Positions 33,760-42,591 of a stretch of 64,000 nucleotides of DNA are shown here, piece after piece. How positions within the stretch are numbered: position 1 is the stretch's first letter; each line of letters starts with the position of its first letter. The position numbers and the translations under genes are program-made. A model generated the notes under the pieces. It had not been told where the DNA came from, did no database searches, and saw nothing but the letters and a program-made list of their open reading frames with translations. Origin of the DNA: Autumnicola musiva (GTDB lineage: Bacteria; Bacteroidota; Bacteroidia; Flavobacteriales; Flavobacteriaceae); the NCBI RefSeq assembly GCF_031846585.1, contig NZ_JAVRHK010000002.1, forward strand, positions 186,001 through 250,000. The letters are read 5' to 3'.

Positions 33760-35019
33760 TTGAAGCATTTCGGAATTTATGGATACGGTTTTCCAGTAGA
33801 TGAGCATTGGCTAAAAAATCCTGTAGTAAAGAACAGCATTTTGGAACTACAAAATTTGCCTTTAGGAGAAGCAGCGGTATTTTCTGAAAAAGTGCTTGCG
33901 CGATTTATAGAAGAAGATCAGCGGCATGGCAATTCCCGGCTTTTGGATGCTGGGAACAGGTCTTTACGAAGTTTTTCCAGCGGGGAAAAGCGAAAGGTAT
34001 TGCTGAATTATTTATTGCAACAAAATCCTGATATTTTGATTGTTGATAGTCCTTTTGATAATCTGGACCGGCAATCTGTTGAAGAACTAAAAATCACGCT
34101 GAAGGATATTTCAAAAGGAACCTCAATTATCCAGTTTTTTAAGCGGAAAGAAGATTTGCTTCCTATTATAGATAAGGTAATTAGGATTGAAAATGAAAAG
34201 ATCGGCAAGGTTTATACTACTGAAGAGTTTATAGCCGAATCTGCTTCCGAAGAAATACGTGATCAGCTTAAGAGCATTCCTCCAGCCCCTGGTGAATTTA
34301 AAAACATCCCGAAATCCTTGATGAAACTGGAAGATGTTTCGGTTAAATATGAAGATCGGCCAATTTTAACCAATATCAGCTGGGAAGTTATAAAAGGAGA
34401 ATTCTGGAAACTAACCGGTCCAAACGGCTCAGGAAAAACCACAATTTTGAGTATGATCTACGGCGATAATCCCAAAGCTTACGGAGAGAATGTTTTTCTC
34501 TTTGGAAATAGAAAAGGCAGCGGGGAAACGGTGTGGGAAATCAAGAAGAAAATCGGTTATTTTTCGCCTGCGTTAACTGAACTTTTCAGCAGAAGAAATA
34601 CCGCACTGGAAATGCTGATTTCGGGATTGGTGGATAGCATTGGTCTATATCAAAGACCTACCGATAAACAAGTGGCACTGGCCAAACAATGGCTAAAAAC
34701 TTTAAACCTGGAACACAGGCAAAATAAGATTTTCATCAAATTGCCTTTGCTGGAACAACGGCTGCTACTTATAGGGCGCGCCATGATAAAACACCCACCC
34801 TTGTTAATTTTAGATGAGCCCACAACGGCGCTTGATGATGAAAGTGCAATGAAAATCATAAACCTTATTAATTTAATTGCAGCCGAAAGTAATTCCGCAG
34901 TAATTTATGTATCGCACAGAAAAGAAAAAGGTTTAAAGCCAGATTTCCATTTTGAATTGATTCCTTCAGATAAGGGTTCTGTAGGAAAAATAGAGGCCTC
35001 TGGACTGCGCTCGGGGTAA
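33760..35019 (+). CDS. Double ABC ATPase with one degenerate half (ModF-like)
   Basis: A 419-residue soluble protein with two fused ABC ATPase domains and no membrane segment. The N-terminal half (about 1-180) has a signature FSSGEKRK (about 73-80) and Walker B ILIVDSPFDNLD, but no Walker A. The C-terminal half (about 185-410) has Walker A GPNGSGKTT (about 220), Walker B LLILDEPTTALDD (about 348) and VSHR, but its signature region (LPLLEQRLLLI) has lost LSGGQ. Only one composite ATP site can therefore be complete. The start is a TTG (TTG AAG CAT TTC); no ATG is near. The closest named relative in layout is E. coli ModF. Confidence 0.85.
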   Translation: MKHFGIYGYGFPVDEHWLKNPVVKNSILELQNLPLGEAAVFSEKVLARFIEEDQRHGNSRLLDAGNRSLRSFSSGEKRKVLLNYLLQQNPDILIVDSPFDNLDRQSVEELKITLKDISKGTSIIQFFKRKEDLLPIIDKVIRIENEKIGKVYTTEEFIAESASEEIRDQLKSIPPAPGEFKNIPKSLMKLEDVSVKYEDRPILTNISWEVIKGEFWKLTGPNGSGKTTILSMIYGDNPKAYGENVFLFGNRKGSGETVWEIKKKIGYFSPALTELFSRRNTALEMLISGLVDSIGLYQRPTDKQVALAKQWLKTLNLEHRQNKIFIKLPLLEQRLLLIGRAMIKHPPLLILDEPTTALDDESAMKIINLINLIAAESNSAVIYVSHRKEKGLKPDFHFELIPSDKGSVGKIEASGLRSG

Positions 35020-35273
35020 GCGTGTCTTTGTGGTTGTTGCCTGGAAGCTTCCATCTTTTTTAAGAAGGGGAGGCCGTCATTCGTGGCGATTAGATTGATT
35101 TGATATATCATAATTCAAAATATAAATTTGGCAAAAATATCTCTAATATAAGCTAGCTGGCCTAATTAGTAATTGGGATAAAACCTGTGGATAAAAATAA
35201 ATAACTTCTAAGGCTTCTTTTCCATTAAAAAAACACGATTCTTTACTTTAGCATAAATTTAAACTTCCGGATT

Positions 35274-37889
35274 TTGGCAGCCAAAAAAGCACAACAGGTG
35301 ACCCCTTTGATGAAGCAGTATAATGCCATAAAGGCAAAATATCCCGATGCTATGCTGCTATTTAGGGTTGGAGATTTTTATGAGACTTTCGGGGAAGATG
35401 CTGTGAAAGCGGCACGTATATTAAATATTGTGCTTACCAACAGGAATAATGGCGGAGAACGCAGTGAACTGGCCGGGTTTCCGCACCACTCTTTAAATAC
35501 ATATCTTCCAAAACTTGTAAAGGCAGGGCAGCGGGTAGCTATTTGTGACCAGCTGGAAGATCCGAAAATGACCAAAAAAATAGTGAAACGCGGTGTGACA
35601 GAATTAGTTACTCCCGGCGTTGCACTAAGCGATGAGGTGTTGAGCAGCAAATCCAATAATTTTCTTTGTGCCCTCCACTTCGGAAAGAAAAATACAGGAA
35701 TTGCTTTTCTGGATGTTTCCACCGGAGAATTTCTTACTTCCCAGGGCACTTCGGAATATATTGATAAACTGCTTCAAAATTTTGGGCCCAGTGAGGTACT
35801 GATTCAAAAAAAATATAAGAAAGATTTTGCGAAGGAATTTGGAGATGATTTCCACACATTTTACATGGAAGACTGGGTTTTTAAACAGGATTTTGCGACC
35901 GAAGCTCTAAATTCCCATTTTCAGACTAAATCTCTAAAGGGTTTTGGGGTGGAGCACCTGGAAGAGGGGGTGATCGCTTCCGGAGCAATTTTAAATTATT
36001 TAGCCGAAACCCAGCATCATAAACTTCAGCATATTACTGCAATTAGCCGTATTGCTGAAGAGGAATATGTTTGGATGGATCGTTTTACAATCAGGAACCT
36101 CGAACTTTACCATTCTGCCGCCATGAACGCGGTGACGCTGCTGGATGTAATCGATAAAACAATTTCTCCCATGGGAGGAAGGCTTTTGAAGCGTTGGCTG
36201 GCCCTGCCGCTAAAAAATGCCGAGAAAATCAGGAAACGGCATGAAGTAGTAGAGTTCCTGATCCAAAATTCTTCAGTTTTAGCTGAAATTCAGCAGCATA
36301 TTAAGGAAATTAGCGATCTGGAAAGGTTAATCTCTAAAGTGGCTACGGGCAAGGTGACTCCGCGGGAGGTGAATCAGTTAAAAAGTTCCCTGGATGCGGT
36401 GATTCCTATTAAAAAAACAGCTTCAGAATGTGAGAATGAGGCGCTCAAAGTGATTGGGGATAATCTGCAGGGTTGTGATTTGATGAGGTCCAAAATTAAG
36501 GAAAGTCTTACGGAAGATGCGCCGGTAAATGTGCAGAAGGGGAGTGTAATTGCTAAAGGTTTTTCTTCGGAACTGGACGAGCTGCGGAAAATTGCTTTTT
36601 CGGGCAAAGATTACCTGGATAATATGCTGGAGCGTGAATGTGCAGCCACGGGAATCACTTCGTTAAAGATTGGCAGCAACAACGTTTACGGTTACTATAT
36701 TGAAGTGCGTAACTCTCATAAAGATAAAGTGCCTGAAGGTTGGACCAGAAAACAGACTTTGGTTAATGCCGAAAGGTATATTACCGAAGAACTGAAGGAA
36801 TATGAAGCGAAAATACTTGGTGCCGAAGAGAAAATTCTCCAGCTGGAACAGGAAATTTTTAATAAACTGGTGCTTTGGATGAACGATTATATACAGCCGG
36901 TACAGCAAAATGCGCAGCTTATCGCTCAACTGGACTGCCTTGGTTCCTTTGCGCAGCAGGCAAAAATGGAGGAATACTGCAGGCCGCAGATTGAAGAAGA
37001 GTATGAACTGGATATTCAGGAAGGGCGGCATCCTGTAATAGAAAAGCAGCTGCCGATTGGTGAAAGTTATGTGGCAAATAATGTGCAGCTGGACCGGGAG
37101 AACCACCAAATTATCATGATTACAGGGCCTAACATGAGTGGTAAATCAGCTATTTTAAGGCAGACTGCTCTTATTGTACTTATGGCGCAAATGGGAAGTT
37201 TTGTGCCAGCAAAAGCTGCCAACATTGGACTGGTAGATAAAATTTTTACCCGGGTAGGGGCCAGCGACAATATTTCTATGGGCGAATCTACTTTTATGGT
37301 AGAAATGAACGAAACAGCCAATATCCTGAACAATATTTCCAAAAGAAGCCTTGTACTTTTAGATGAAATTGGCCGCGGAACTAGTACCTATGACGGGATT
37401 TCTATCGCCTGGGCCATTAGCGAATATCTGCATGAACATCCTGCCCGGCCAAAAACGCTTTTTGCCACGCATTATCATGAGCTGAATGAAATGGGCGACA
37501 CCTTTACCCGAATAAAGAATTTTAATGTTTCGGTAAAGGAGTTAAAGGACAATGTGCTTTTTCTACGGAAACTGGTACCGGGAGGGAGCGAGCACAGTTT
37601 CGGGATCCATGTGGCAAAAATGGCCGGTATGCCTCAGCAGGTATTGCATCGCGCCAATAAGATCCTGCAGAAACTGGAAAAATCCCATGCCATGGAAGAT
37701 TCGGGTGAAGTTTTAAAAAAATCAGCTGAGGATGAAATGCAACTGAGTTTCTTTAACCTGGATGACCCTCTGCTAGAAGAGTTGCGGGATGAGCTGCTGC
37801 ATATTGATATAGACACGCTTACACCGGTGGAAGCTTTAATGAAGCTGAACGAGATCAAACGTATGCTGGCCAGTAAGCAGAAAGCGTGA
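35274..37889 (+). CDS. mutS: DNA mismatch repair protein MutS
   Basis: Recognises mispaired bases and small loops and starts repair with MutL. The 871-residue protein has the mismatch-reading motif GDFYETFGEDA near the N-terminus, the connector, lever and clamp domains, and the ABC-type ATPase. Walker A is TGPNMSGKS at about 617-625 and Walker B is LVLLDEIGRGTSTYDG at about 693-708. The C-terminal dimerisation tail is present. The start is a TTG at 35274 (TTG GCA GCC AAA), since the family begins with MAAK-like residues just before VTPLMKQY. mutL is not in this window. Confidence 0.97.
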   Translation: MAAKKAQQVTPLMKQYNAIKAKYPDAMLLFRVGDFYETFGEDAVKAARILNIVLTNRNNGGERSELAGFPHHSLNTYLPKLVKAGQRVAICDQLEDPKMTKKIVKRGVTELVTPGVALSDEVLSSKSNNFLCALHFGKKNTGIAFLDVSTGEFLTSQGTSEYIDKLLQNFGPSEVLIQKKYKKDFAKEFGDDFHTFYMEDWVFKQDFATEALNSHFQTKSLKGFGVEHLEEGVIASGAILNYLAETQHHKLQHITAISRIAEEEYVWMDRFTIRNLELYHSAAMNAVTLLDVIDKTISPMGGRLLKRWLALPLKNAEKIRKRHEVVEFLIQNSSVLAEIQQHIKEISDLERLISKVATGKVTPREVNQLKSSLDAVIPIKKTASECENEALKVIGDNLQGCDLMRSKIKESLTEDAPVNVQKGSVIAKGFSSELDELRKIAFSGKDYLDNMLERECAATGITSLKIGSNNVYGYYIEVRNSHKDKVPEGWTRKQTLVNAERYITEELKEYEAKILGAEEKILQLEQEIFNKLVLWMNDYIQPVQQNAQLIAQLDCLGSFAQQAKMEEYCRPQIEEEYELDIQEGRHPVIEKQLPIGESYVANNVQLDRENHQIIMITGPNMSGKSAILRQTALIVLMAQMGSFVPAKAANIGLVDKIFTRVGASDNISMGESTFMVEMNETANILNNISKRSLVLLDEIGRGTSTYDGISIAWAISEYLHEHPARPKTLFATHYHELNEMGDTFTRIKNFNVSVKELKDNVLFLRKLVPGGSEHSFGIHVAKMAGMPQQVLHRANKILQKLEKSHAMEDSGEVLKKSAEDEMQLSFFNLDDPLLEELRDELLHIDIDTLTPVEALMKLNEIKRMLASKQKA

Positions 37890-38034
37890 GCAAGAGAAAA
37901 TTTTTAATGAATAATAAATTGATGGTTGAATATGGACAGGAAGAATTTGTTAATGTTTCTGGCGTAAGGCGAAAATTGATAATTTAAGCTTTAAATTTAT
38001 TAAACTTTGTTTTCCTTATTTTTTTAAAAAGTTC

Positions 38035-38064
38035 TTTGCTGTTATTTAAAATGTATTAAATTTG
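38035..38064 (+). promoter_or_regulatory. Promoter of the tRNA-Gly / tRNA-Leu pair
   Basis: TTTG (38035-38038) - 18 bp - TAAATTTG (38057-38064) matches the Bacteroidota -33/-7 consensus exactly. It is the best promoter in the window, as expected for a stable RNA operon. Transcription should start near 38071. Confidence 0.82.
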
Positions 38065-38118
38065 CATCCGCAATACAGATTTGTGGCCCTTGGAAGCAGG
38101 GGGAAGTTCATTAAAAAT

Positions 38119-38191
38119 GCGAAAATAGCTCAGTTGGTAGAGCGCCACCTTGCCAAGGTGGAGGTCGCGGGTTCGAATCCCGTTTTTCGCT
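38119..38191 (+). tRNA. tRNA-Gly(GCC)
   Basis: A 73-nt cloverleaf. Acceptor stem GCGAAAA/TTTTCGC, D-arm GCTC...GAGC, anticodon stem CCACC/GGTGG with loop TTGCCAA (anticodon GCC), T-arm GCGGG-TTCGAAT-CCCGT (with a G-T pair) and discriminator T. CCA is not encoded. Confidence 0.97.
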
Positions 38192-38237
38192 CAGGATTAT
38201 TTAAAATGAACCCTGAGTTATTGGGGTTTTATTTTTC

Positions 38238-38326
38238 GCTCGGATGGTGGAATTGGTAGACACGTTGGACTTAAAATCCAATGACCAGCAACGGTCGTGC
38301 GGGTTCAAGTCCCGCTCCGAGTACCA
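38238..38326 (+). tRNA. tRNA-Leu(TAA), with encoded CCA
   Basis: A class II tRNA with a long variable arm. Acceptor stem GCTCGGA/TCCGAGT, anticodon stem TTGGA/TCCAA around CTTAAAA (anticodon TAA), and T-arm GCGGG-TTCAAGT-CCCGC. The 3' CCA (38324-38326) is genomic. It lies 46 bp after tRNA-Gly on the same transcript. Confidence 0.97.
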
Positions 38327-38364
38327 AAAACCCTCTTAATCTTCTGATTTTGAGGGTTTTTTGT
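38327..38364 (+). terminator. Terminator of the tRNA pair
   Basis: AAACCCTC pairs with GAGGGTTT across a 16-base loop, followed by a T-run (38357-38362). Confidence 0.75.
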
Positions 38365-38554
38365 TTTTATGTCCTTGGTTTTCTCCGTAGTTTCTTTTCT
38401 TTTTAACAATCCGCATACAACATGGTACTCCTGGGATGATGGATAGGAGTGTTCTTATCATTAATATCATATTTTAGGGCATTTGTGAATTACTGATCAG
38501 TGGAGATAAATGGAATCAAAATGCCTACAATTCCTCATCAAAGATTTTTGGCTA

Positions 38555-38562
38555 TATTTTTG
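38555..38562 (+). promoter_or_regulatory. -7 box of the small lipoprotein gene
   Basis: TATTTTTG matches TAnnTTTG 25 bp before the ATG at 38588. It places the transcript start inside the longer open frame from 38510, so the shorter start is preferred. No good -33 element was found. Confidence 0.5.
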
Positions 38563-38587
38563 TGGTGCATCTTCAAATCTTAAGATC

Positions 38588-38872
38588 ATGATAAAATATA
38601 CTTGTGTTGCCATTATTGTTGCGATCCTCTTAACTTCCTGTTATTCCACTAAAGCACCTGCCATAAAAATAGGAATGTCTGTAGAAGAGTTTAAGAAATT
38701 AGCCAAATATGAACAATTAGTAGCCATGGATCAGGAATCGTGTGTGTATAGGGTTATATATGGTATAGGAGCTAACAGGGCCGGATATTATTATTTTGAA
38801 GATAATAAGTTTGTGCGAATGGATAGTGAAGAAGATCATGAGGATTATAGAATCAGCATTGACAGAAGGTAG
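38588..38872 (+). CDS. Small hypothetical lipoprotein
   Basis: A 94-residue predicted lipoprotein (MIKYTCVAIIVAILLTSC, lipobox LLTSC). The mature part has IKIGMSVEEFKKLAKYEQLV, which resembles the IKxGMSxEE start of SmpA/BamE-like outer-membrane lipoproteins, followed by a beta-rich region and an acidic tail. The similarity is weak and only local. It stands alone between the tRNAs and the NDH-2 gene. An in-frame ATG at 38510 would put the lipobox too far from the N-terminus. Confidence 0.7.
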   Translation: MIKYTCVAIIVAILLTSCYSTKAPAIKIGMSVEEFKKLAKYEQLVAMDQESCVYRVIYGIGANRAGYYYFEDNKFVRMDSEEDHEDYRISIDRR

Positions 38873-39061
38873 TTTATCAATTCTCAGAAAACCCGAATAG
38901 CATGGAAGTTCCTGCCTATGAATCCATCCGTTTAAGCAATTTTCACTTGAGCCTGCCTCTATGGAACCAGCCAGTTTCTACTATAGCTTTCATAAAATTT
39001 AGCGCCCTTTTTATTTTTTCTCTATAAAACCCTTATTTTAACAGAATCGAAAAAATGAGGT

Positions 39062-40378
39062 ATGCAAAAAAGGGTAATAATTATTGGCGGTGGTTTTGCC
39101 GGAATAAACCTGGCGAAATGTCTGGCCGGGGATTCACAATTTAAAGTCACGCTGGTAGATAAAAATAACTATAATTTTTTTCCTCCTTTGCTTTACCAGG
39201 TTTCTACAGGATATCTTGATCCATCTTCCATTACTTATCCCATTCGTAATTTGTTCCGTGGAAAGAAAAATTTCCATTTTTGGATGGGAGATTTACAGGA
39301 GGTTGTTCCGCAGCAGAAAAAGGTGATTTTAGATAACGGGGAATTGCCATACGATTATCTGATCATGGCAACCGGGACACAGACTAATTTTTTTGGACTG
39401 GAACAGCTGAAAAATCATGCCATTCCCATGAAGACTCTTGAAGATGCCCTTAGCATGCGTAACGTACTTTTGCAGCGCCTGGAAGCAGCTTCGCGTATTA
39501 AAGACAGGTCTGAACGATTGCCCTGGCTTACCATGGTAATTGGTGGCGGAGGTCCTACCGGGGTGGAAATTTCGGGGATGTTCGCCGAGCTGAGGAATAA
39601 TACTATCAGAAAAGAATTTCCTGAACTTCAGGATGCGGGGGCCAGAATTTACCTGGTTAACGGTGGTAATGAACTGCTTTCCCCTATGAGTAAAAAGAGT
39701 CAGGAATACGCCTTGAAAAGCCTTCAGGAAATGGGGGTGGAGGTAATGCTGAATACTCGGATTATTGATTATGATGGGGAAAAAGTAAGCCTTAAAAACG
39801 GAAAATACATAAGGAGTAAAAACCTTATCTGGGCAACGGGTGTAACGGGCATAATATTTAAAGGAATCCCTTCTGAAGCCTATGCTAGAGGAAACCGGTT
39901 AAAGGTGAACGAGATAAATAAAGTGGAAGGAGTTGATAGCATTTTTTCCATAGGTGATAGCTGTATTCAGTACACAGATCCTGCTTTTCCTGAGGGGCAT
40001 CCGCAGCTGGCGCAGGTTGCAATTCAACAGGGGAAAAATCTGGCGAAGAATTTTAAGAAAATTGAAAAAGGAGAACACCCTAAAGCATTCAGGTATAATG
40101 ACAAAGGGTCTATGGCAATTATTGGAAGTATTAAAGCAGTGGCCGATATTCCAAAACCTAAATTACATTTAAGCGGCTTTATTGCCTGGTTTATATGGTT
40201 GTTTATACACTTGTTCTCGCTCATTAATTATCGCAACAGGATTCGTACTTTCTATAACTGGTCTATTGAATATTTTACCAAAAATCAGGATCTAAGGTTA
40301 ATCATCAGGCCGTCAAAAAGTGTTGCCAGGCAGGAGATTCATGAAACCAAGAGTGAAAAAGAACATTCCCGAATCTAG
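39062..40378 (+). CDS. ndh: Type II NADH dehydrogenase (NAD(P)/FAD-dependent oxidoreductase)
   Basis: A 438-residue single-chain flavoprotein expected to pass electrons from NADH to quinone at the membrane without pumping protons. The FAD-binding Rossmann motif is VIIIGGGFAGINLAK (residues 4-18). The NADH-binding motif is MVIGGGGPTGVEISGMFAEL (about 160-179). The later FAD motif is VDSIFSIGDS (about 295-304). The C-terminal hydrophobic segment FIAWFIWLFIHLFSLI (about 375-390) is the membrane-docking part of NDH-2. It converges on the tail-anchored hypothetical gene. Confidence 0.92.
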   Translation: MQKRVIIIGGGFAGINLAKCLAGDSQFKVTLVDKNNYNFFPPLLYQVSTGYLDPSSITYPIRNLFRGKKNFHFWMGDLQEVVPQQKKVILDNGELPYDYLIMATGTQTNFFGLEQLKNHAIPMKTLEDALSMRNVLLQRLEAASRIKDRSERLPWLTMVIGGGGPTGVEISGMFAELRNNTIRKEFPELQDAGARIYLVNGGNELLSPMSKKSQEYALKSLQEMGVEVMLNTRIIDYDGEKVSLKNGKYIRSKNLIWATGVTGIIFKGIPSEAYARGNRLKVNEINKVEGVDSIFSIGDSCIQYTDPAFPEGHPQLAQVAIQQGKNLAKNFKKIEKGEHPKAFRYNDKGSMAIIGSIKAVADIPKPKLHLSGFIAWFIWLFIHLFSLINYRNRIRTFYNWSIEYFTKNQDLRLIIRPSKSVARQEIHETKSEKEHSRI

Positions 40379-40521
40379 TAAAGTATCTTTAAAAACTCTT
40401 TAAGGCACAACATCACGGGTTGAATTTGAAGGTATAGAGTTATAGTACTTACTTAGTGAAAACTGAAATTCTAAACATGGTGGTGTGATTTTGAAGGATT
40501 GCAGACTTTTCAATTAATAAA

Positions 40522-40560
40522 AAAGCGAAATCCCTGAACTACTGTTCCGGATTTCGCTTT
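40522..40560 (-). terminator. Terminator between ndh and the tail-anchored protein gene
   Basis: Perfect 12-bp stem AAAGCGAAATCC / GGATTTCGCTTT with a 15-base loop. The minus-strand side continues as a T-run, so it mainly ends the minus-strand operon. It may also stop ndh transcripts. Confidence 0.85.
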
Positions 40561-40582
40561 GGAAAAAGCAATTTGCTACATG

Positions 40583-41101
40583 TTACTTTTTAGATCTTCT
40601 TGAAAGCAGCAATATAGCTGCTGTAGTTAATGCAGCTGCAGTGGCTGCTTTTATAACAAAATTTTTGCGGTTGTACTTCCATTCAGAATTCCATCCTCTT
40701 TCCTTATAGATATTAGGGATATGCCCGTGTTTGAGGTCATCTAAAACGCCTTCCACCATTCCCACACGATCTGCGAGCACCAGTGGCAGCCATCGCCCAT
40801 AACTGGATTCGCTTTTAGTATATGCATACCTTCTAATCATCCCACTAAGGCCGGAAGGCGGTGCGGCTGTACCAAATACAGATGTAATATTGGGTCTCTC
40901 AATAGAATGAAGAACTTCAATATTGGATTGCTGTTGTTCTGGACGTTCCCATGAATAACCTTTTATTTCTTCATCTGTTCGTTTTTTTACAGGATAGGTG
41001 GGGTCATTCTTTGGATCTGCATCTATTCCCCATCCTTTGATGTGGCTATGGTCTCCCCCTCTCTTATTTTTAAAATCTTCATTTTTGGTTTCGTCTGTCA
41101 T
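40583..41101 (-). CDS. Hypothetical tail-anchored protein next to an alcohol dehydrogenase
   Basis: A 172-residue protein I do not recognise. The first 55 residues are polar and charged, with KGWGIDADPKNDPTYPVKKR. The middle has IERPNITSVFGTAAPPSGLS and GRWLPLVLADRVGMVEGVL, a pattern that looks conserved rather than random. The last 25 residues are a membrane helix followed by SRRSKK, so it is tail-anchored with the bulk in the cytoplasm. It lies 44 bp downstream of the alcohol dehydrogenase gene, so the two are probably co-expressed. The ATG at 41101 is preferred to a TTG at 41110. Confidence 0.82.
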   Translation of the reverse strand: MTDETKNEDFKNKRGGDHSHIKGWGIDADPKNDPTYPVKKRTDEEIKGYSWERPEQQQSNIEVLHSIERPNITSVFGTAAPPSGLSGMIRRYAYTKSESSYGRWLPLVLADRVGMVEGVLDDLKHGHIPNIYKERGWNSEWKYNRKNFVIKAATAAALTTAAILLLSRRSKK

Positions 41102-41145
41102 GATCTTCAAAATTTTGAATTTTTATTAAAGCTTTCCTTCTTAAT

Positions 41146-42297
41146 TTATGCGGAAGGAGGGATAAGTACAGGTTTAATACAATTGTCCAGTTTTCTTGAA
41201 AAGATATGATAGCCTTCTGCAACTTCTTCCAGCGGAATACGATGGGTGATCATAGCCTTTGGGTCTATTACGCCAGATTCCACATGTTTAATCAATCTTG
41301 GCAGAAGCCTTTTTACTGAAGCCTGGTTGGCGCGGATGGTAATTCCTTTGTTCAGCACATTACCAATAGGTACAAGTGCATCTGTTGGCCCGTAAACTCC
41401 AACAATAGAAACTATTCCTCCTTTTTTTACCGAATTGATCGCCCAATGCAGCGCTGTGGTAGAGCCTCCCTGTAGAAGTAGTTTTCTACCCATTAAAGAA
41501 TTCATTTTGTTTCCGGCTGCTTCAGCCCCCACGGCATCTATACAAACATCGGCCCCAAGGGAATCAGTTTGTTTTTTAATGAAAACAACCGGGTCCTCCA
41601 GCATTTTAAAATTATACACTTCACACTGGGCATAATTTTCAGCAAATTCCAGACGGTAATCCAATTGATCAATAACAATTACACGGCCTGCACCAAAAAG
41701 CCATGCACATTTTGCAGCCATAATTCCAATTGGGCCGGCACCAAATACTACTACAGTATCCCCTTCCTGTATACCGCCCATTTCGGCTGCCTGGTAGCCT
41801 GTTGGAACAACATCTGTAAGAAGTACTGCATCATCGGGGTCCATCCAATCCGGGATTACTGTAGGCCCCACATCGGCGTAAGGTACCCGCACATATTCTG
41901 CCTGACCGCCGTTATATCCTCCCGCGGTATGGGAATATCCAAAAATTCCTCCTGCTGCGGTAGATTGTGCGTTTGCTTCATGACAGTTTCCATATAATTC
42001 CTGTTTGCAAAATGCACATTTTCCGCAGGCAATATTAAAGGGTACCATTACTTTATCGCCCACTTTTACATTTTGAACAGAAGAACCAGTTTCTACTATT
42101 TCTCCTACAAATTCATGCCCAAAGGTAGAACCCACGCGCGTATCGGGCACCAGTCCATGATAAAGATGCAGGTCTGAGCCACAAATGCAGGAACGAAGCA
42201 CTCTAACAATTGCATCTCCAGGATGCTCTATTTCTGGGTAAGGCTGGTCGTAATCGGCACGGACTCGAAATGGCCCGCGAAAATTCATTGCTAACAT
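41146..42297 (-). CDS. Zinc-dependent alcohol / formaldehyde dehydrogenase family protein
   Basis: A 383-residue medium-chain dehydrogenase. Catalytic zinc ligands lie in SCICGSDLHLYHG and TFGHEFVGEIVETG. The structural zinc has the four cysteines of CGKCAFCKQELYGNC. The NAD-binding Rossmann motif is VVFGAGPIGIMAAKCA. It resembles glutathione-independent formaldehyde and threonine-type dehydrogenases; the exact substrate is not readable. A second Met at residue 4 (42288) is an alternative start. It heads a two-gene minus-strand unit with the tail-anchored hypothetical. Confidence 0.93.
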   Translation of the reverse strand: MLAMNFRGPFRVRADYDQPYPEIEHPGDAIVRVLRSCICGSDLHLYHGLVPDTRVGSTFGHEFVGEIVETGSSVQNVKVGDKVMVPFNIACGKCAFCKQELYGNCHEANAQSTAAGGIFGYSHTAGGYNGGQAEYVRVPYADVGPTVIPDWMDPDDAVLLTDVVPTGYQAAEMGGIQEGDTVVVFGAGPIGIMAAKCAWLFGAGRVIVIDQLDYRLEFAENYAQCEVYNFKMLEDPVVFIKKQTDSLGADVCIDAVGAEAAGNKMNSLMGRKLLLQGGSTTALHWAINSVKKGGIVSIVGVYGPTDALVPIGNVLNKGITIRANQASVKRLLPRLIKHVESGVIDPKAMITHRIPLEEVAEGYHIFSRKLDNCIKPVLIPPSA

Positions 42298-42591
42298 AAT
42301 GATTGGTTTATAATTCTTAATTCGGCTAACCAGGTATGGGGAGAAAAACCTGTTTTCAGGTAAATTACAAAATCAAACTGCTGGTGGAAATAATTTAACG
42401 ATACTTTAATCCCACTATGATTGCCTATGTCCCGAATCTTGCTTCAATCCTTACAAATAATTTTTCCGGTTTACACCTTATGATCTTGCTTCAGGATTAT
42501 TATTGTTTGAGAATATTACAGCACTTTATAAGATGCAACATCAATTTCCGGAGTTACAGGAATTGCGTAAATTCATCTTAAAAATAGGAGA

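Noticed and set aside
34905..35111. Minus-strand frame at the end of the double ABC ATPase gene
   Set aside because: Most of it mirrors the real gene's 3' end; no motif.
36663..37109. 148-codon open frame antisense to mutS
   Set aside because: It lies wholly inside a well-supported gene on the other strand and its composition is that of a mirrored coding frame, with no signal or domain.
38119..38326. Integration site at the tRNA genes
   Set aside because: No integrase or partial tRNA repeat on either side; mutS and ndh flank the pair normally.
38902..39027. 41-residue frame between the small lipoprotein and ndh
   Set aside because: No conserved pattern and no start signals; it overlaps the probable ndh promoter region.
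41569..41997. 142-codon open frame antisense to the alcohol dehydrogenase gene
   Set aside because: It sits opposite the zinc and NAD motifs of the real gene; Cys-rich composition comes from the complement.
42417..42581. 54-residue frame upstream of the HD gene
   Set aside because: No family pattern, no promoter box, and composition typical of non-coding AT-rich DNA.
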